A DNA stretch of 64,000 nucleotides from Blautia schinkii. Its GTDB lineage: Bacteria > Bacillota > Clostridia > Lachnospirales > Lachnospiraceae. The stretch spans positions 80,936-144,935 of the forward strand of contig NZ_JAAWUO010000010.1 in NCBI RefSeq assembly GCF_013304825.1. The letters are read 5' to 3'. A program made the translations under genes and the position numbers. Shown here one piece after another: positions 36,403 to 44,488 of the stretch (the first letter of the stretch is position 1; every line of letters starts with the position of its first letter). The notes beneath the pieces are model-generated. The model did no database searches and was not told where the DNA came from. It was given only the letters and a program-made list of their open reading frames with translations.

Positions 36403-37038
36403 ATGACTAAACAGGAACTGGCTCTTGAAGTCATCAGCCGTTTAAAAAAAGAATATCCTGACGCAGACTGTACCCTGGATTATGATGATGCCTGGAAGCT
36501 TCTGGTAAGCGTCCGTCTGGCAGCTCAATGTACAGATGCCCGGGTCAATGTAGTCGTCCAGGACCTCTATGCAAAATACCCGGATGTGGAGGCTCTTGCG
36601 GCTGCCAAACCGGAAGATATTGAAGCGATCGTACGTCCCTGCGGACTTGGAAAAAGCAAGGCCAGAGATATCAGTGCGTGCATGCGTATTCTCCATGAGC
36701 AGTATCACGGCAAGGTTCCGGAAGACTTCAACGCCCTCTTAAAACTCCCGGGAGTTGGCCGCAAAAGTGCCAACCTTATCATGGGTGATGTATTCGGCAA
36801 ACCAGCCATTGTAACAGATACCCACTGTATCCGCCTTTCCAACCGCATCGGTCTTGTTCATGACCTGAAGGACCCGAAAAAAGTGGAAATGGAACTCTGG
36901 AAGATCATTCCGCCAAAGGAAGGCAATGACCTCTGCCACCGGCTTGTAAACCACGGAAGAGATGTCTGTACAGCACGGACAAAGCCTTACTGCGACCGCT
37001 GCTGTCTCAGCGATATCTGTGAAAAAAATGGAGTCTGA
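36403..37038 (+). CDS. nth: Endonuclease III (base-excision repair glycosylase/AP lyase)
   Basis: 211 residues from ATG 36403 (MTKQELALEVISRL). The helix-hairpin-helix LLKLPGVGRKSANLIMGD holds the catalytic Lys, and VTDTHCIRLSNR holds the catalytic Asp. The C-terminal Cys cluster CTARTKPYCDRCCLSDIC would bind a [4Fe-4S] cluster, though the first gap is 7 residues rather than the 6 of E. coli Nth. It removes oxidised pyrimidines and cuts at AP sites. It is the first plus-strand gene in the window and has a DUF3877-like gene 67 bases downstream. Confidence 0.95.
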   Translation: MTKQELALEVISRLKKEYPDADCTLDYDDAWKLLVSVRLAAQCTDARVNVVVQDLYAKYPDVEALAAAKPEDIEAIVRPCGLGKSKARDISACMRILHEQYHGKVPEDFNALLKLPGVGRKSANLIMGDVFGKPAIVTDTHCIRLSNRIGLVHDLKDPKKVEMELWKIIPPKEGNDLCHRLVNHGRDVCTARTKPYCDRCCLSDICEKNGV

Positions 37039-37105
37039 TATACAATACCTGCAGATATGCAAAGTACTATAAAGCGTATATTCAAACTCCGGAAAGGACA
37101 ACATT

Positions 37106-37639
37106 ATGAATTTCAAAAAACTGGAAAATAATCTTCTGGACATGATCCAGGAACAACAGGTTAAGATCGGATATATGAGCGGCGTAACACGCTTCTATTA
37201 TCCGCTGCAGTCTCTGAACCGACTTCTTGGAACAGAACTTACAGAAGAAGAAATGATACATGCACTGGAAGAATTTTCTGCTTATGCAGAGGAACGTCTC
37301 GGAAAAGTGAAAGCCTCTTCCAAAAATGAACGTTTCTGTATCACCCTGCCTCCCCAGGCTTCTGATTATGTGCATGAAAACCAAAAACCAAGTGAATTCC
37401 TGGTGCGCTTCATCAATACAGTTGCACACCACGGCTGTACTCTGGATGAAGTGATGGATGTATTCCACGCTTATTCCCGGCATGTTCATTTAGAGAAAAC
37501 TACCGGCACAGGATTTGATTATCTCGTATACTTCGAAGACGGCATCCCGGATGATTACCGGTATTGTCTGTCCCTGGAAGGCGAGCATATGATCTATCAC
37601 AAGTTCACACCGGAGGATTATGAAGATTTCGGGTTTTAA
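37106..37639 (+). CDS. DUF3877-like protein of unknown function
   Basis: 177 residues, ATG 37106 preceded by GGAAAGGA. Soluble, mixed helix/strand, with conserved-looking blocks such as RFYYPLQSLNRLLG, RFCITLPPQASDYVHE, and the C-terminal YRYCLSLEGEHMIYHKFT. I associate this pattern with the DUF3877 family found mainly in Lachnospiraceae; the link is from memory of the family, and no function is known. It overlaps the convergent gene 37636-39447 by four bases at the 3' end. Confidence 0.75.
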   Translation: MNFKKLENNLLDMIQEQQVKIGYMSGVTRFYYPLQSLNRLLGTELTEEEMIHALEEFSAYAEERLGKVKASSKNERFCITLPPQASDYVHENQKPSEFLVRFINTVAHHGCTLDEVMDVFHAYSRHVHLEKTTGTGFDYLVYFEDGIPDDYRYCLSLEGEHMIYHKFTPEDYEDFGF

Positions 37640-39447
37640 ACCCGAAACTTCTTCTGAATCTCCCGGACTGTATCTTTTCTCTTAAACAGAAACAGCCACA
37701 CCAGCATCAGAAAGCTGACACACACACAGATCAGTGACGGATACAGGACTGTCACCACTCCTGCTGCCAGCAGAATCACCGGAATCCCCCCTCCGAAAGC
37801 TCCCGCTTCCATAAGATAGATCATATATTCCGCAGCCTCCAGCTTCTGAACTGCAGTGATCACCCACATGGAACAGATCACAGCCAGTGCACCAAGGGGC
37901 AGAAGATAATCCACAGACCATCCTCTCCAGCCTGTAAGAACATCCCACAAAACTCCAGCCACAGTTACGATCACCAGCTGCCACATCTCATTCTTCAGAA
38001 GATTCCGCCGCTTCACATAGGCAACCGAAACCATCAGCCAGGTGCAAAACGCCCCTGCCGTTACAAACCAGGCCCAGCCCATATGTCCGTTAGCCAGAAA
38101 ATCAATCAGATTACACACCACAGCCAGCACAATACAGAGAAATGTAAAACTCTCAAAAATCTTTGCAGGCTGCTTCCTCTCCTCTTTTTGTCCCGGAAAA
38201 TCATTCTCCCGGATCTCACAGGACACCTGCTCCTCTTTCAGCTTCTCCACAAAATTCCGCTCGATATTTCCATTTGGTATTTTCGATGTAAAGCTTAATA
38301 CCATCTCATCTCCAAAAGAGCAGGAACAAAGCTGCAGGCTGTCTGTGCTTGCAAAAAGTCCGAATCTCTGAATATACTCCCTGTATTCCTCCGGCATCCT
38401 GATAATTCCCACATTGGAATAGATAGCTGTAATTGACCTTCCTCCAAGAGTTGTACCAGCCAAAAGAAACGGAGTCTTGATCTCCAGCGGCACAAGCCGC
38501 AGCACCGGATTCTTCTCCAGGCTGACCAGGTCATTTAGCTTCGCAGCGATCACATCCCTGCTCAGTTCTTTTTTAAACTGCTCCTTCACAGATTCCAGAA
38601 TATCTTTAAATGTAGTCTCCGGCTGAAAATAACAGCTGATCTCGATCCATCCGAAGAAATTCGCCATAGACTGGGATGGAAAATAGTTTCTTAAATTCAC
38701 AGGGATCATCAGACCGATTGGTTTTTTCAGCTGATTCTGCGGTACCTCCTCATGGATTGCCCATATAAGAGCTGCAGTGAGAAAAACAGTGATGGACACG
38801 CCTGCCGCTTTTGCCCGGGAATGGATCTCTTTTACCGGAATACAGACTTCCGTGATACTCATATCCTCCTGCAGCAGCTTCTCGCCTTTCAGCTGAAATG
38901 CCGGCTTCTTGGACTCCCGTTTCCTCGGTGCATCGGAAGAATAATACTGGGAAAAGCTGTCCTCTTCCATATCCTTACCTGTAACATTCTCATCCGGAAA
39001 AAGCTCCGGGAGATTTTTCCCGGGATGTGCTTCCTGAATATAATTCTTCACAAGCTCCATCAGGAAATGCATAGCTCCTGTTCCATCAGTGAGGGCATGG
39101 AATACCTCGAAATTGATCCTGTTCTTATAATAGCTCACTCGGAAAAGAAGCGTTTTTTTGTCCGGGATATAAAGGCCGCTACAGGGTGCACCTGTCTCTG
39201 CTTTCACCACTGCCGGAATATCACGCCGCTCCAGATAGAACCAGAACAGTCCCTTACGGAGGACAGCACGGAAAAGAGGATATTTTTCCATTGTCCGGTC
39301 CAGTGCCGCCTGCAAAGTTTCTTCTTTTATTTCTTCTTTCAGTTCACAGTAAAAACGAAATACTCTTGTATCATTCTTTCCTGTCACAGCAGGGAACGCC
39401 AGTGCTGCATTATCCAGTTTTCTCCACTGTCCGTACTCGTTTTTCAT
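37636..39447 (-). CDS. Condensation/acetyltransferase-fold membrane protein (DUF6320-like)
   Basis: About 603 residues from ATG 39447 (MKNEYGQWRKLDNAAL), after a GAAGGAGAGTAAC SD; the ORF start nine codons earlier precedes the SD. Residues 1-430 resemble the alcohol O-acetyltransferase/condensation fold: an HxxxDG-type motif HALTDGTGAMHF, LMIPVNLRNYFPS and TLGGRSITAIYSNVG. The C-terminal 170 residues contain about six membrane helices. It probably moves an acyl or acetyl group at the membrane. The next gene on the strand (40695-39574) is an esterase 126 bases upstream, so the pair may work together. Confidence 0.75.
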   Translation of the reverse strand: MKNEYGQWRKLDNAALAFPAVTGKNDTRVFRFYCELKEEIKEETLQAALDRTMEKYPLFRAVLRKGLFWFYLERRDIPAVVKAETGAPCSGLYIPDKKTLLFRVSYYKNRINFEVFHALTDGTGAMHFLMELVKNYIQEAHPGKNLPELFPDENVTGKDMEEDSFSQYYSSDAPRKRESKKPAFQLKGEKLLQEDMSITEVCIPVKEIHSRAKAAGVSITVFLTAALIWAIHEEVPQNQLKKPIGLMIPVNLRNYFPSQSMANFFGWIEISCYFQPETTFKDILESVKEQFKKELSRDVIAAKLNDLVSLEKNPVLRLVPLEIKTPFLLAGTTLGGRSITAIYSNVGIIRMPEEYREYIQRFGLFASTDSLQLCSCSFGDEMVLSFTSKIPNGNIERNFVEKLKEEQVSCEIRENDFPGQKEERKQPAKIFESFTFLCIVLAVVCNLIDFLANGHMGWAWFVTAGAFCTWLMVSVAYVKRRNLLKNEMWQLVIVTVAGVLWDVLTGWRGWSVDYLLPLGALAVICSMWVITAVQKLEAAEYMIYLMEAGAFGGGIPVILLAAGVVTVLYPSLICVCVSFLMLVWLFLFKRKDTVREIQKKFRV

Positions 39448-39573
39448 GTTACTCTCCTTCTTCCTGTCAAGCATCTACTATCCATTATCCGGGACTGTGC
39501 TCTTTTCTTCCATTTCCTGTCCGTTTATTGTTTTTCGTAACCTTGCCTGAACTACCCTGATTCAGTTAAATGC

Positions 39574-40695
39574 TTACTCCTGTTCTTCTTTTTCCAGAAA
39601 ACGGTTCATATATTCAAAACTCTCCTGCACATGCAGGAATTTAATTCCCAGTGCAAAATACCCATGAAACGCACCTGCGATCCTGTGTACTTCCACACGG
39701 TTTCCCGCTGCCTTCAGCTTTTTGCCAAAAGCCTCCCCCTCATCACGGAGAGGATCAAACTCAGCTGTCAGAATCAATGTATCCGGCATATTTCGGAAAT
39801 CTTTCGCCAGGATCGGTGCAAAATACGGATTCTGCCGATCCTTCGGACTGCTCTCATAAAGCTTCAGATAGTCCTCCATCTTCTCGGCAGTGAGAAGATA
39901 CCCTGTTCCGTTTGTCCTTACAGACTCGAATGGTGATTCTTCTGTATAACAGTTGTTCAGTGCCGGATAAATGAGAATCTGTTTTTTAGGAAAAAATTCT
40001 CCCCGATCTCTGGCCATCATACACACAGCTGCTGCCAGATTTCCTCCTGCGCTGTCTCCCATGATCGTAATACGATCCGGATCTGTATTCAGCAGAAAAC
40101 GGTTGGTATAAAAAACCTTCGCAGCTGCATAACAGTCCATCAGTCCCACAGGAAACCGATACTCCGGTGCAAGCCTGTACTCCACAGATGCCACGATCTG
40201 TCCGGTAGACTGTGCCATTCTGGCACATACACGCTCATAATTTTCCACGCTTTCTGTCACCCAGCCACCGCCATGGAAAAACAGAATGACCGGAGGTTTT
40301 TTGCCGGAGGCCGCGCCATTTTCCATGGCCTCTTCATTTGGAAAGAACAGCCGGACGGGAACCTTATAATCTCCATTATAAACCTCCGCATCCAATGTTT
40401 TGTAAAAGATCCTCATTGGATCCATCTTCTTTATATCTGCCAGTTTCCTGGAGGCATCCACCTCGATTCCACCGTAGGAAAGTGCATGCAGAACAGTTCG
40501 TACTGCACGTGGCATGGTATTCTCACTCTTCACCGGAACGCCTGGTATCACAATAAAACGGCTTCTCTTCTTTCCTTTTCTTGTGTAAATATATTTCGTT
40601 TCTGTATCATACTTCGCCATGATCCGGACATATTTCACGCAGGTACGCTCGTATGTGATACGCTTCAATATTTCGTGATCTGTGCGGATGATCAC
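39574..40695 (-). CDS. HSL-type alpha/beta hydrolase (esterase)
   Basis: 373 residues as drawn from GTG 40695, with AAAGGA 6 bases upstream. The oxyanion motif HGGGW, nucleophile GDSAGGN, acid in EFDPLRDEG and His in GAFHGYF mark the hormone-sensitive-lipase family, which hydrolyses short acyl esters. The frame stays open upstream to about 40789, reading IRIHLLRLRRPHIKKK, and a strong GGAGG lies near 40798 before an ATC codon. A longer protein from a rare start is therefore possible. It is upstream of the acyltransferase-like gene. Confidence 0.87.
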   Translation of the reverse strand: MIIRTDHEILKRITYERTCVKYVRIMAKYDTETKYIYTRKGKKRSRFIVIPGVPVKSENTMPRAVRTVLHALSYGGIEVDASRKLADIKKMDPMRIFYKTLDAEVYNGDYKVPVRLFFPNEEAMENGAASGKKPPVILFFHGGGWVTESVENYERVCARMAQSTGQIVASVEYRLAPEYRFPVGLMDCYAAAKVFYTNRFLLNTDPDRITIMGDSAGGNLAAAVCMMARDRGEFFPKKQILIYPALNNCYTEESPFESVRTNGTGYLLTAEKMEDYLKLYESSPKDRQNPYFAPILAKDFRNMPDTLILTAEFDPLRDEGEAFGKKLKAAGNRVEVHRIAGAFHGYFALGIKFLHVQESFEYMNRFLEKEEQE

Positions 40696-40839
40696 CTCTG
40701 TTCCTTTGTAGCCACGGATGTAATAGCTGTTTTCTTTCTTTTTTATATGTGGTCGTCTTAATCTCAGTAAATGTATTCTGATCGCTTTCTCACCTCCGGG
40801 AAATTTTCTTTTGTCATGAACTATGATAGCATCCGCAGG

Positions 40840-41646
40840 TTATGAGTACAAGTCATAGTAAAAAATATACTGCTGCATGATTCCCCTCATTCCTTTGTAT
40901 CTGCGGTTTGGAAAGCCTCTTTTATAATGTACATCCATCACCTGCCGGATGTGAGTATCCACCGGAAAAGCATCCATATGATGCAGTGCAAAAAGACAGA
41001 TACACTCTGCAACTTTTTCCCCTACACCGCAAAGTTTCAGCAGCTCCTTTTTGGCTCTGTGGTAGCTCATATCATAGATTCTTTCCAGCGAAATCTCGCC
41101 GGATGCAATAGTTCTTGCAGTCACTGCAATATATTTTGCCCGATATCCAAGTCCACACGCACGTAAATCTGCCTCCGTTACCTGACTTAAGGCTTCCACT
41201 GCAGGAAATGTATAATATTCCACGCCTTCCGTCGAAAATTTTCGTTCTCCATACATCCGGCAGATCGTCTCAATACATTTGCGGATACGTTTGATATTAT
41301 TCTGCTGGGAGATCAGAAATGTAACGATCATTTCCCATAGATCCTGCCTTAAAATGCGGATTCCATCCCCCGCTTCTATTGCTGCATTAAGATATTTATC
41401 CCTGGGATTAGCAGCATTCATATACACCTCATAGTCTGTATCCAGGTCAAAATATCTCACCCAGTAACAGATAAATTCTTCCTGGGAACAGTAAAAATCC
41501 ACAATTCCATTCTTCTGGTGCATTTCCAGATACTGGTCTCCTGCCACCATGGAAAAATGTCCGTCTCCAAGTTTCTTCATCCGGAAGCACTGCCCGGAAT
41601 CGCATATCTTATCAAGGCTGAAATGTTCCAGCTCTACTGTGATCAT
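40840..41646 (-). CDS. ogg: OGG1-type 8-oxoguanine DNA glycosylase/AP lyase
   Basis: 268 residues. The N-terminal half has the OGG beta layer (DSGQCFRMKK, the conserved GQ(C/S)FRW-like motif). The glycosylase core includes FLISQQNNIKRI, the helix-hairpin-helix CGVGEKVAECICLFAL with catalytic Lys, and FPVDTHIRQV with catalytic Asp. It excises 8-oxoguanine opposite C. Its start overlaps the stop of the AraC gene by four bases (ATGA type), so it is translated together with a regulator that does not obviously concern DNA repair. Confidence 0.93.
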   Translation of the reverse strand: MITVELEHFSLDKICDSGQCFRMKKLGDGHFSMVAGDQYLEMHQKNGIVDFYCSQEEFICYWVRYFDLDTDYEVYMNAANPRDKYLNAAIEAGDGIRILRQDLWEMIVTFLISQQNNIKRIRKCIETICRMYGERKFSTEGVEYYTFPAVEALSQVTEADLRACGLGYRAKYIAVTARTIASGEISLERIYDMSYHRAKKELLKLCGVGEKVAECICLFALHHMDAFPVDTHIRQVMDVHYKRGFPNRRYKGMRGIMQQYIFYYDLYS

Positions 41647-42464
41647 GTTAGTTCCTCTCGTAAATATTTCTCTCTGTATAAATTCCGGTATTCCCGCGGA
41701 GTCATACGGTACCGCTCACGAAATACCCGGTTAAAAGTCCTCTGGCTCTCAAATCCTGCGTTCATACAGATATCTGTGATACTATCATCCGTACATTCCA
41801 GATGGACTGTCACATAATTCAGACGCTGTTCATTAAGAAACTGGTTGAAATTCCTGTGAAAAGTTCCCGAAAAAACTCTGGACAGCGTAAACTTGCTGAT
41901 TCCAAGATCCCTTGCCATCTTTTCCAGGGAAACTTCATTACGGAAATGTCTGGCTATGTAGGACACGGTCTGATAGATGATATCGTTACTCTCCACGCTG
42001 CTTTTCTCCATCAGGCGAAAGCAGGGAATACTCCTTGCCAGAAGAATCTGCACGTAAGCCTGTTCTATCACAAGGCTGCTGTCCGGTTCTTTCCGGCTGA
42101 CCCTGAGACAGCTCACCGCATTCACGATATCACGATGAACATTCTCTTTTTTTATAACAGGGTTCTGCGGACAGCTGCTCTGGATAACATCTGCAAACTG
42201 TCCAGCCAGAGCAGGCTTTGCCCAGAGATAAACCGCCTTATTCTCCCCCTGTGAAAAAACCTGATAATGATGGATCACATCCGGAAAGATCACCGCGAAG
42301 TCCCCTTCTTCCATATGAAAAAGCTCCTGTCCCATTCCCAGTTCCAAAGTTCCTTCTGTAATATAAATGAACTCTATGGAATTATGCAGATGAGGAGAAG
42401 CATGTGCAGATGTCCTTAAATGAACATGGAGATTCTTCTTTTTTTCTTCGTATACTGGAAACAT
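41643..42464 (-). CDS. AraC-family regulator
   Basis: 273 residues from ATG 42464 (MFPVYEEKKK), with CAGGAGAG upstream; a TTG six codons earlier lies before the SD. N-terminal cupin (HLHNSIEFIYITEGTLEL, GDFAVIFPDVIHHYQVF) and C-terminal double HTH (VSLEKMARDLGISKFTLSRVF; DSITDICMNAGFESQRTFNRVF, shown by MNAGFESQRTFNRVF). Its own promoter region is shared with the divergent 27-residue peptide gene at 42577-42660, whose promoter has a perfect -10 but poor -35. That pattern fits activation by this protein. Confidence 0.9.
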   Translation of the reverse strand: MFPVYEEKKKNLHVHLRTSAHASPHLHNSIEFIYITEGTLELGMGQELFHMEEGDFAVIFPDVIHHYQVFSQGENKAVYLWAKPALAGQFADVIQSSCPQNPVIKKENVHRDIVNAVSCLRVSRKEPDSSLVIEQAYVQILLARSIPCFRLMEKSSVESNDIIYQTVSYIARHFRNEVSLEKMARDLGISKFTLSRVFSGTFHRNFNQFLNEQRLNYVTVHLECTDDSITDICMNAGFESQRTFNRVFRERYRMTPREYRNLYREKYLREELT

Positions 42465-42534
42465 GTATTTTCTCTCCTGCAAGATTTGACTACTTTTTTT
42501 GTGTTTTTGGCACGTAATATTTCCGATGGTCTAT

Positions 42535-42540
42535 TATAAT
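42535..42540 (+). promoter_or_regulatory. -10 box for the 27-residue peptide gene
   Basis: TATAAT 37 bases before the peptide ATG. The position for a -35 hexamer reads ACGTAA, far from consensus, suggesting an activator-dependent promoter. Confidence 0.5.
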
Positions 42541-42576
42541 ACATTTGTAAGTTAAAGAAAAGAGGAGGAAAACAAA

Positions 42577-42660
42577 ATGAGAAAAATCAAAGACTTTATC
42601 AAATACGCAATGGAGTGCTACATGGCTATTTATGCAAGATACCCATACAACTTCCGCTAA
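42577..42660 (+). CDS. 27-residue peptide with strong translation signals
   Basis: ATG 42577 to TAA 42660. The peptide begins MRKIKDFIKYAMECY and ends ARYPYNFR. AGAGGAGG lies 8 bases upstream of the ATG, one of the best SD sites in the window, and a TATAAT promoter precedes it. The first half is amphipathic and basic, the middle is hydrophobic (AMECYMAIYA) with one Cys, and the tail is aromatic (YPYNF). I do not recognise the family. It is divergent from an AraC regulator, from which it is separated by 112 bases. It could be a regulatory or signalling peptide or a small membrane-associated protein. Confidence 0.65.
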   Translation: MRKIKDFIKYAMECYMAIYARYPYNFR

Positions 42661-42763
42661 GAAGATCCACAATAATATCTGAAGTCACGGATATTTTTGC
42701 GTGATCCATACGCATGAAAAATAACTGAATAAAAGTCAACATATGACTTATGCTAAAATAAAC

Positions 42764-43207
42764 TCAGAAAGTTTCCTGAAGGATTTCCAGAGCCCGTTTA
42801 TATCTTCCATGCAAACGAGAAATCTGTCGGGCAGAAATATTTTCGCAGTCAGTAAGACGTGTTACATCAGAATTGTGGAGCAGATCAGCCTGCTTCACTT
42901 TTTTTGCAATTGGATTCTTTCGAAGATTGCGGATATAATCAAAATAATTCATACTCTTATCTCTTGTCAGAAAACGAAGTGCCTCTACAACTTCTTCCGG
43001 AAAATTTTTTTCCAGATCTTCAAATGTAATCTCTGTATCTTCCACAACATCGTGAAGAAGTGCTGCACACACACTGATCTCATCATCCATCTGCTCCGCT
43101 ACATAAAATGGATGAAAAATATAAGGTGTTCCGCTTCGATCTGTCTGTCCATGATGTGCCTCGTATGCCACCTTCATAGCTTTTTTCGTCAAAGCTGTAT
43201 AAATCAT
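42764..43207 (-). CDS. Small HD-domain hydrolase (SpoT/Mesh1-like)
   Basis: 147 residues, ATG 43207 after GGGAGGAACG. Motifs HHGQTDRSGTPYIFHPFYVA, shown by SGTPYIFHP, LLHDVVEDTEIT and DLLHNSDVTRL place it with the RelA/SpoT hydrolase-type HD domain. No synthetase or TGS/ACT domains are present, so it could be a small alarmone hydrolase that degrades (p)ppGpp or a related nucleotide. The HDxxED core is intact, so catalysis is plausible. It is monocistronic, with its promoter at 43298-43326. Confidence 0.85.
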   Translation of the reverse strand: MIYTALTKKAMKVAYEAHHGQTDRSGTPYIFHPFYVAEQMDDEISVCAALLHDVVEDTEITFEDLEKNFPEEVVEALRFLTRDKSMNYFDYIRNLRKNPIAKKVKQADLLHNSDVTRLTDCENISARQISRLHGRYKRALEILQETF

Positions 43208-43592
43208 AAACGTTCCTCCCGTCCGGTTCTGTCAAACCGCCGTTCCGGTCACTGCCTGCTTCGGTCACAGTAACCTGTTTTATGCTCTACATAACACAGT
43301 ATAGCATCTGATCATCCTCCATACAAGGACAAGAACTCTTATATGTCTATCTTTTTTTCTTATATCTGACAATTTTCTGATTATAGTTTAGCCTATCATT
43401 ATTCTCAAATTTGTCTGTACCTGAATCCTCTGTACTCTGTTGATAATCTTCTGAATAGTTATAGTGTATCAATCTGTTCATTCTCTTGCCCTAATTTTAA
43501 AATTGGTATATACTTATCACAATTGGGCAAAACCTTATTTTATGGCAATGCCCTGAATCTACAGCATTTTAAATCAGAAAGGAACCACACCA
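43208..43592. other. Intergenic region between the HD hydrolase and hicB genes
   Basis: 385 bases. The only signal I trust is the HD gene promoter at 43298-43326. The AT-rich remainder has a 12-bp palindrome AATTTTAAAATT near 43493 and the SD AGAAAGGA before hicB, but no gene. Confidence 0.6.
43298..43326 (-). promoter_or_regulatory. Promoter of the HD hydrolase gene
   Basis: Minus-strand TTGTAT (43326-43321), 17-base spacer ending TGC, TATACT (43303-43298), an extended -10 arrangement. Confidence 0.65.
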
Positions 43593-43871
43593 ATGAAATT
43601 TATATATCCTGCAGTTTTCCGTCCCACAGAAGACAAAAAATACAACGCTTTTTTTCCGGATCTTGCCTGCTGCGAAGCGAAAGGCGATACTCTGGACGAT
43701 GCCATTGAGAACGCCAACGCAGCTGCCTATGACTGGATCTACACAGAACTGATGGAATTCGAGGGCAAGCTTCCTCCTGTTTCCGAGGAGAGCGATCTGG
43801 ATCTGAAAGAGGGCGATGTTGTCCGCAATATCTCTGTTAACATCCGTTTCCAGGATGGATGGGACGAATAA
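43593..43871 (+). CDS. HicB-like antitoxin-fold protein without HicA partner
   Basis: 92 residues. The partially degraded RNase-H fold of HicB is visible as YPAVFRPTEDKKYNAFFPDLACCEAKGDTLDDAIENA (core FFPDLACCEAKGDTLDDA). In type II systems HicB neutralises the mRNase HicA. I found no HicA-size frame (about 60-80 residues, with the GSHH motif) on either side. Its C-terminus lacks the ribbon-helix-helix or HTH often fused to HicB. It could be an orphan or have another role. Confidence 0.85.
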   Translation: MKFIYPAVFRPTEDKKYNAFFPDLACCEAKGDTLDDAIENANAAAYDWIYTELMEFEGKLPPVSEESDLDLKEGDVVRNISVNIRFQDGWDE

Positions 43872-43880
43872 TAAACAGGC

Positions 43881-43932
43881 AAAAAGCATCAGAACCGGCA
43901 GCTGTCTTTCGTTACCGATTCTGATGCTTTTA
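43881..43932. terminator. Bidirectional terminator between hicB and fabT
   Basis: AAAAGCATCAGAA (43882-43894) pairs exactly with TTCTGATGCTTTT (43919-43931). It serves the convergent hicB and the end of the fab operon. Confidence 0.88.
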
Positions 43933-43943
43933 TTTTGATTTCT

Positions 43944-44384
43944 TTATTGTTCATGATACTGCCTGAAAAACTTACGCAGTCCGTCCAGTGCTTTTACAAG
44001 TACTTCTGTCTCATCCTCATTCAGTTCTGCCAGCACAGCTTCTGTCATCTGTCTGTGAAATTCCGCATGATGGTGGTATGCCATACGTCCCTTGTTGGTA
44101 AGCTGGATAAATACAACACGGCGGTCCTTCTCGCTTCGCTCCCTTTTCACATAGCCTTTCTTCACAAGACTGTTCATAGAGGTTGTAAGCGATCCCACTG
44201 TAATGTTCAGCTTGGCTGCGATAGAAGACATATTGCCTCCACCCAGGCCAACTGCCTCAATAATGTGCATATCATTATTGGAGATATCTTTATATTTATC
44301 TGTGATGATGGCTTCTTCCTCCAGACGAAGGATCTCATTGAACAGATGCACCAGCACATCATTGATAACTTCCCGATTATCCAC
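43944..44384 (-). CDS. fabT: MarR-family regulator, FabT-like
   Basis: 146 residues. Winged HTH with DMHIIEAVGLGGGNMSSIAAKLNI (core NMSSIAAKLNITVGSLT), KKGYVKRERSEKDRRVVFIQLT (core RSEKDRRVVFIQLT) and a long C-terminal helix. It lies 104 bases after accDA at the distal end of the fab operon. In streptococci FabT is the MarR repressor of this operon and binds TTTGATTATCAAA-like sites with acyl-ACP as co-repressor. Exactly such a site is at the fabH promoter here. The FabT assignment therefore rests on context plus operator. Confidence 0.87.
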   Translation of the reverse strand: MDNREVINDVLVHLFNEILRLEEEAIITDKYKDISNNDMHIIEAVGLGGGNMSSIAAKLNITVGSLTTSMNSLVKKGYVKRERSEKDRRVVFIQLTNKGRMAYHHHAEFHRQMTEAVLAELNEDETEVLVKALDGLRKFFRQYHEQ

Positions 44385-44488
44385 TCCTGTCCCTCTCCTG
44401 TTTCTCCGGAGTCAAAAAATCTCCCCGGTTCTCTGTTTATGAAGCCATCGTAACATAAATATAGGTTTTTTTCCACTGGATTTTCACT

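Noticed and set aside
40750..40820. Short frame beginning MTKENFPEV upstream of the esterase
   Set aside because: Seventeen codons, no SD, stop within the next 60 bases and no sign of conservation; probably chance.
43208..43592. Search for a hicA toxin gene upstream of hicB
   Set aside because: No 60-80-codon frame with HicA-like basic content and an SD was found in either orientation.
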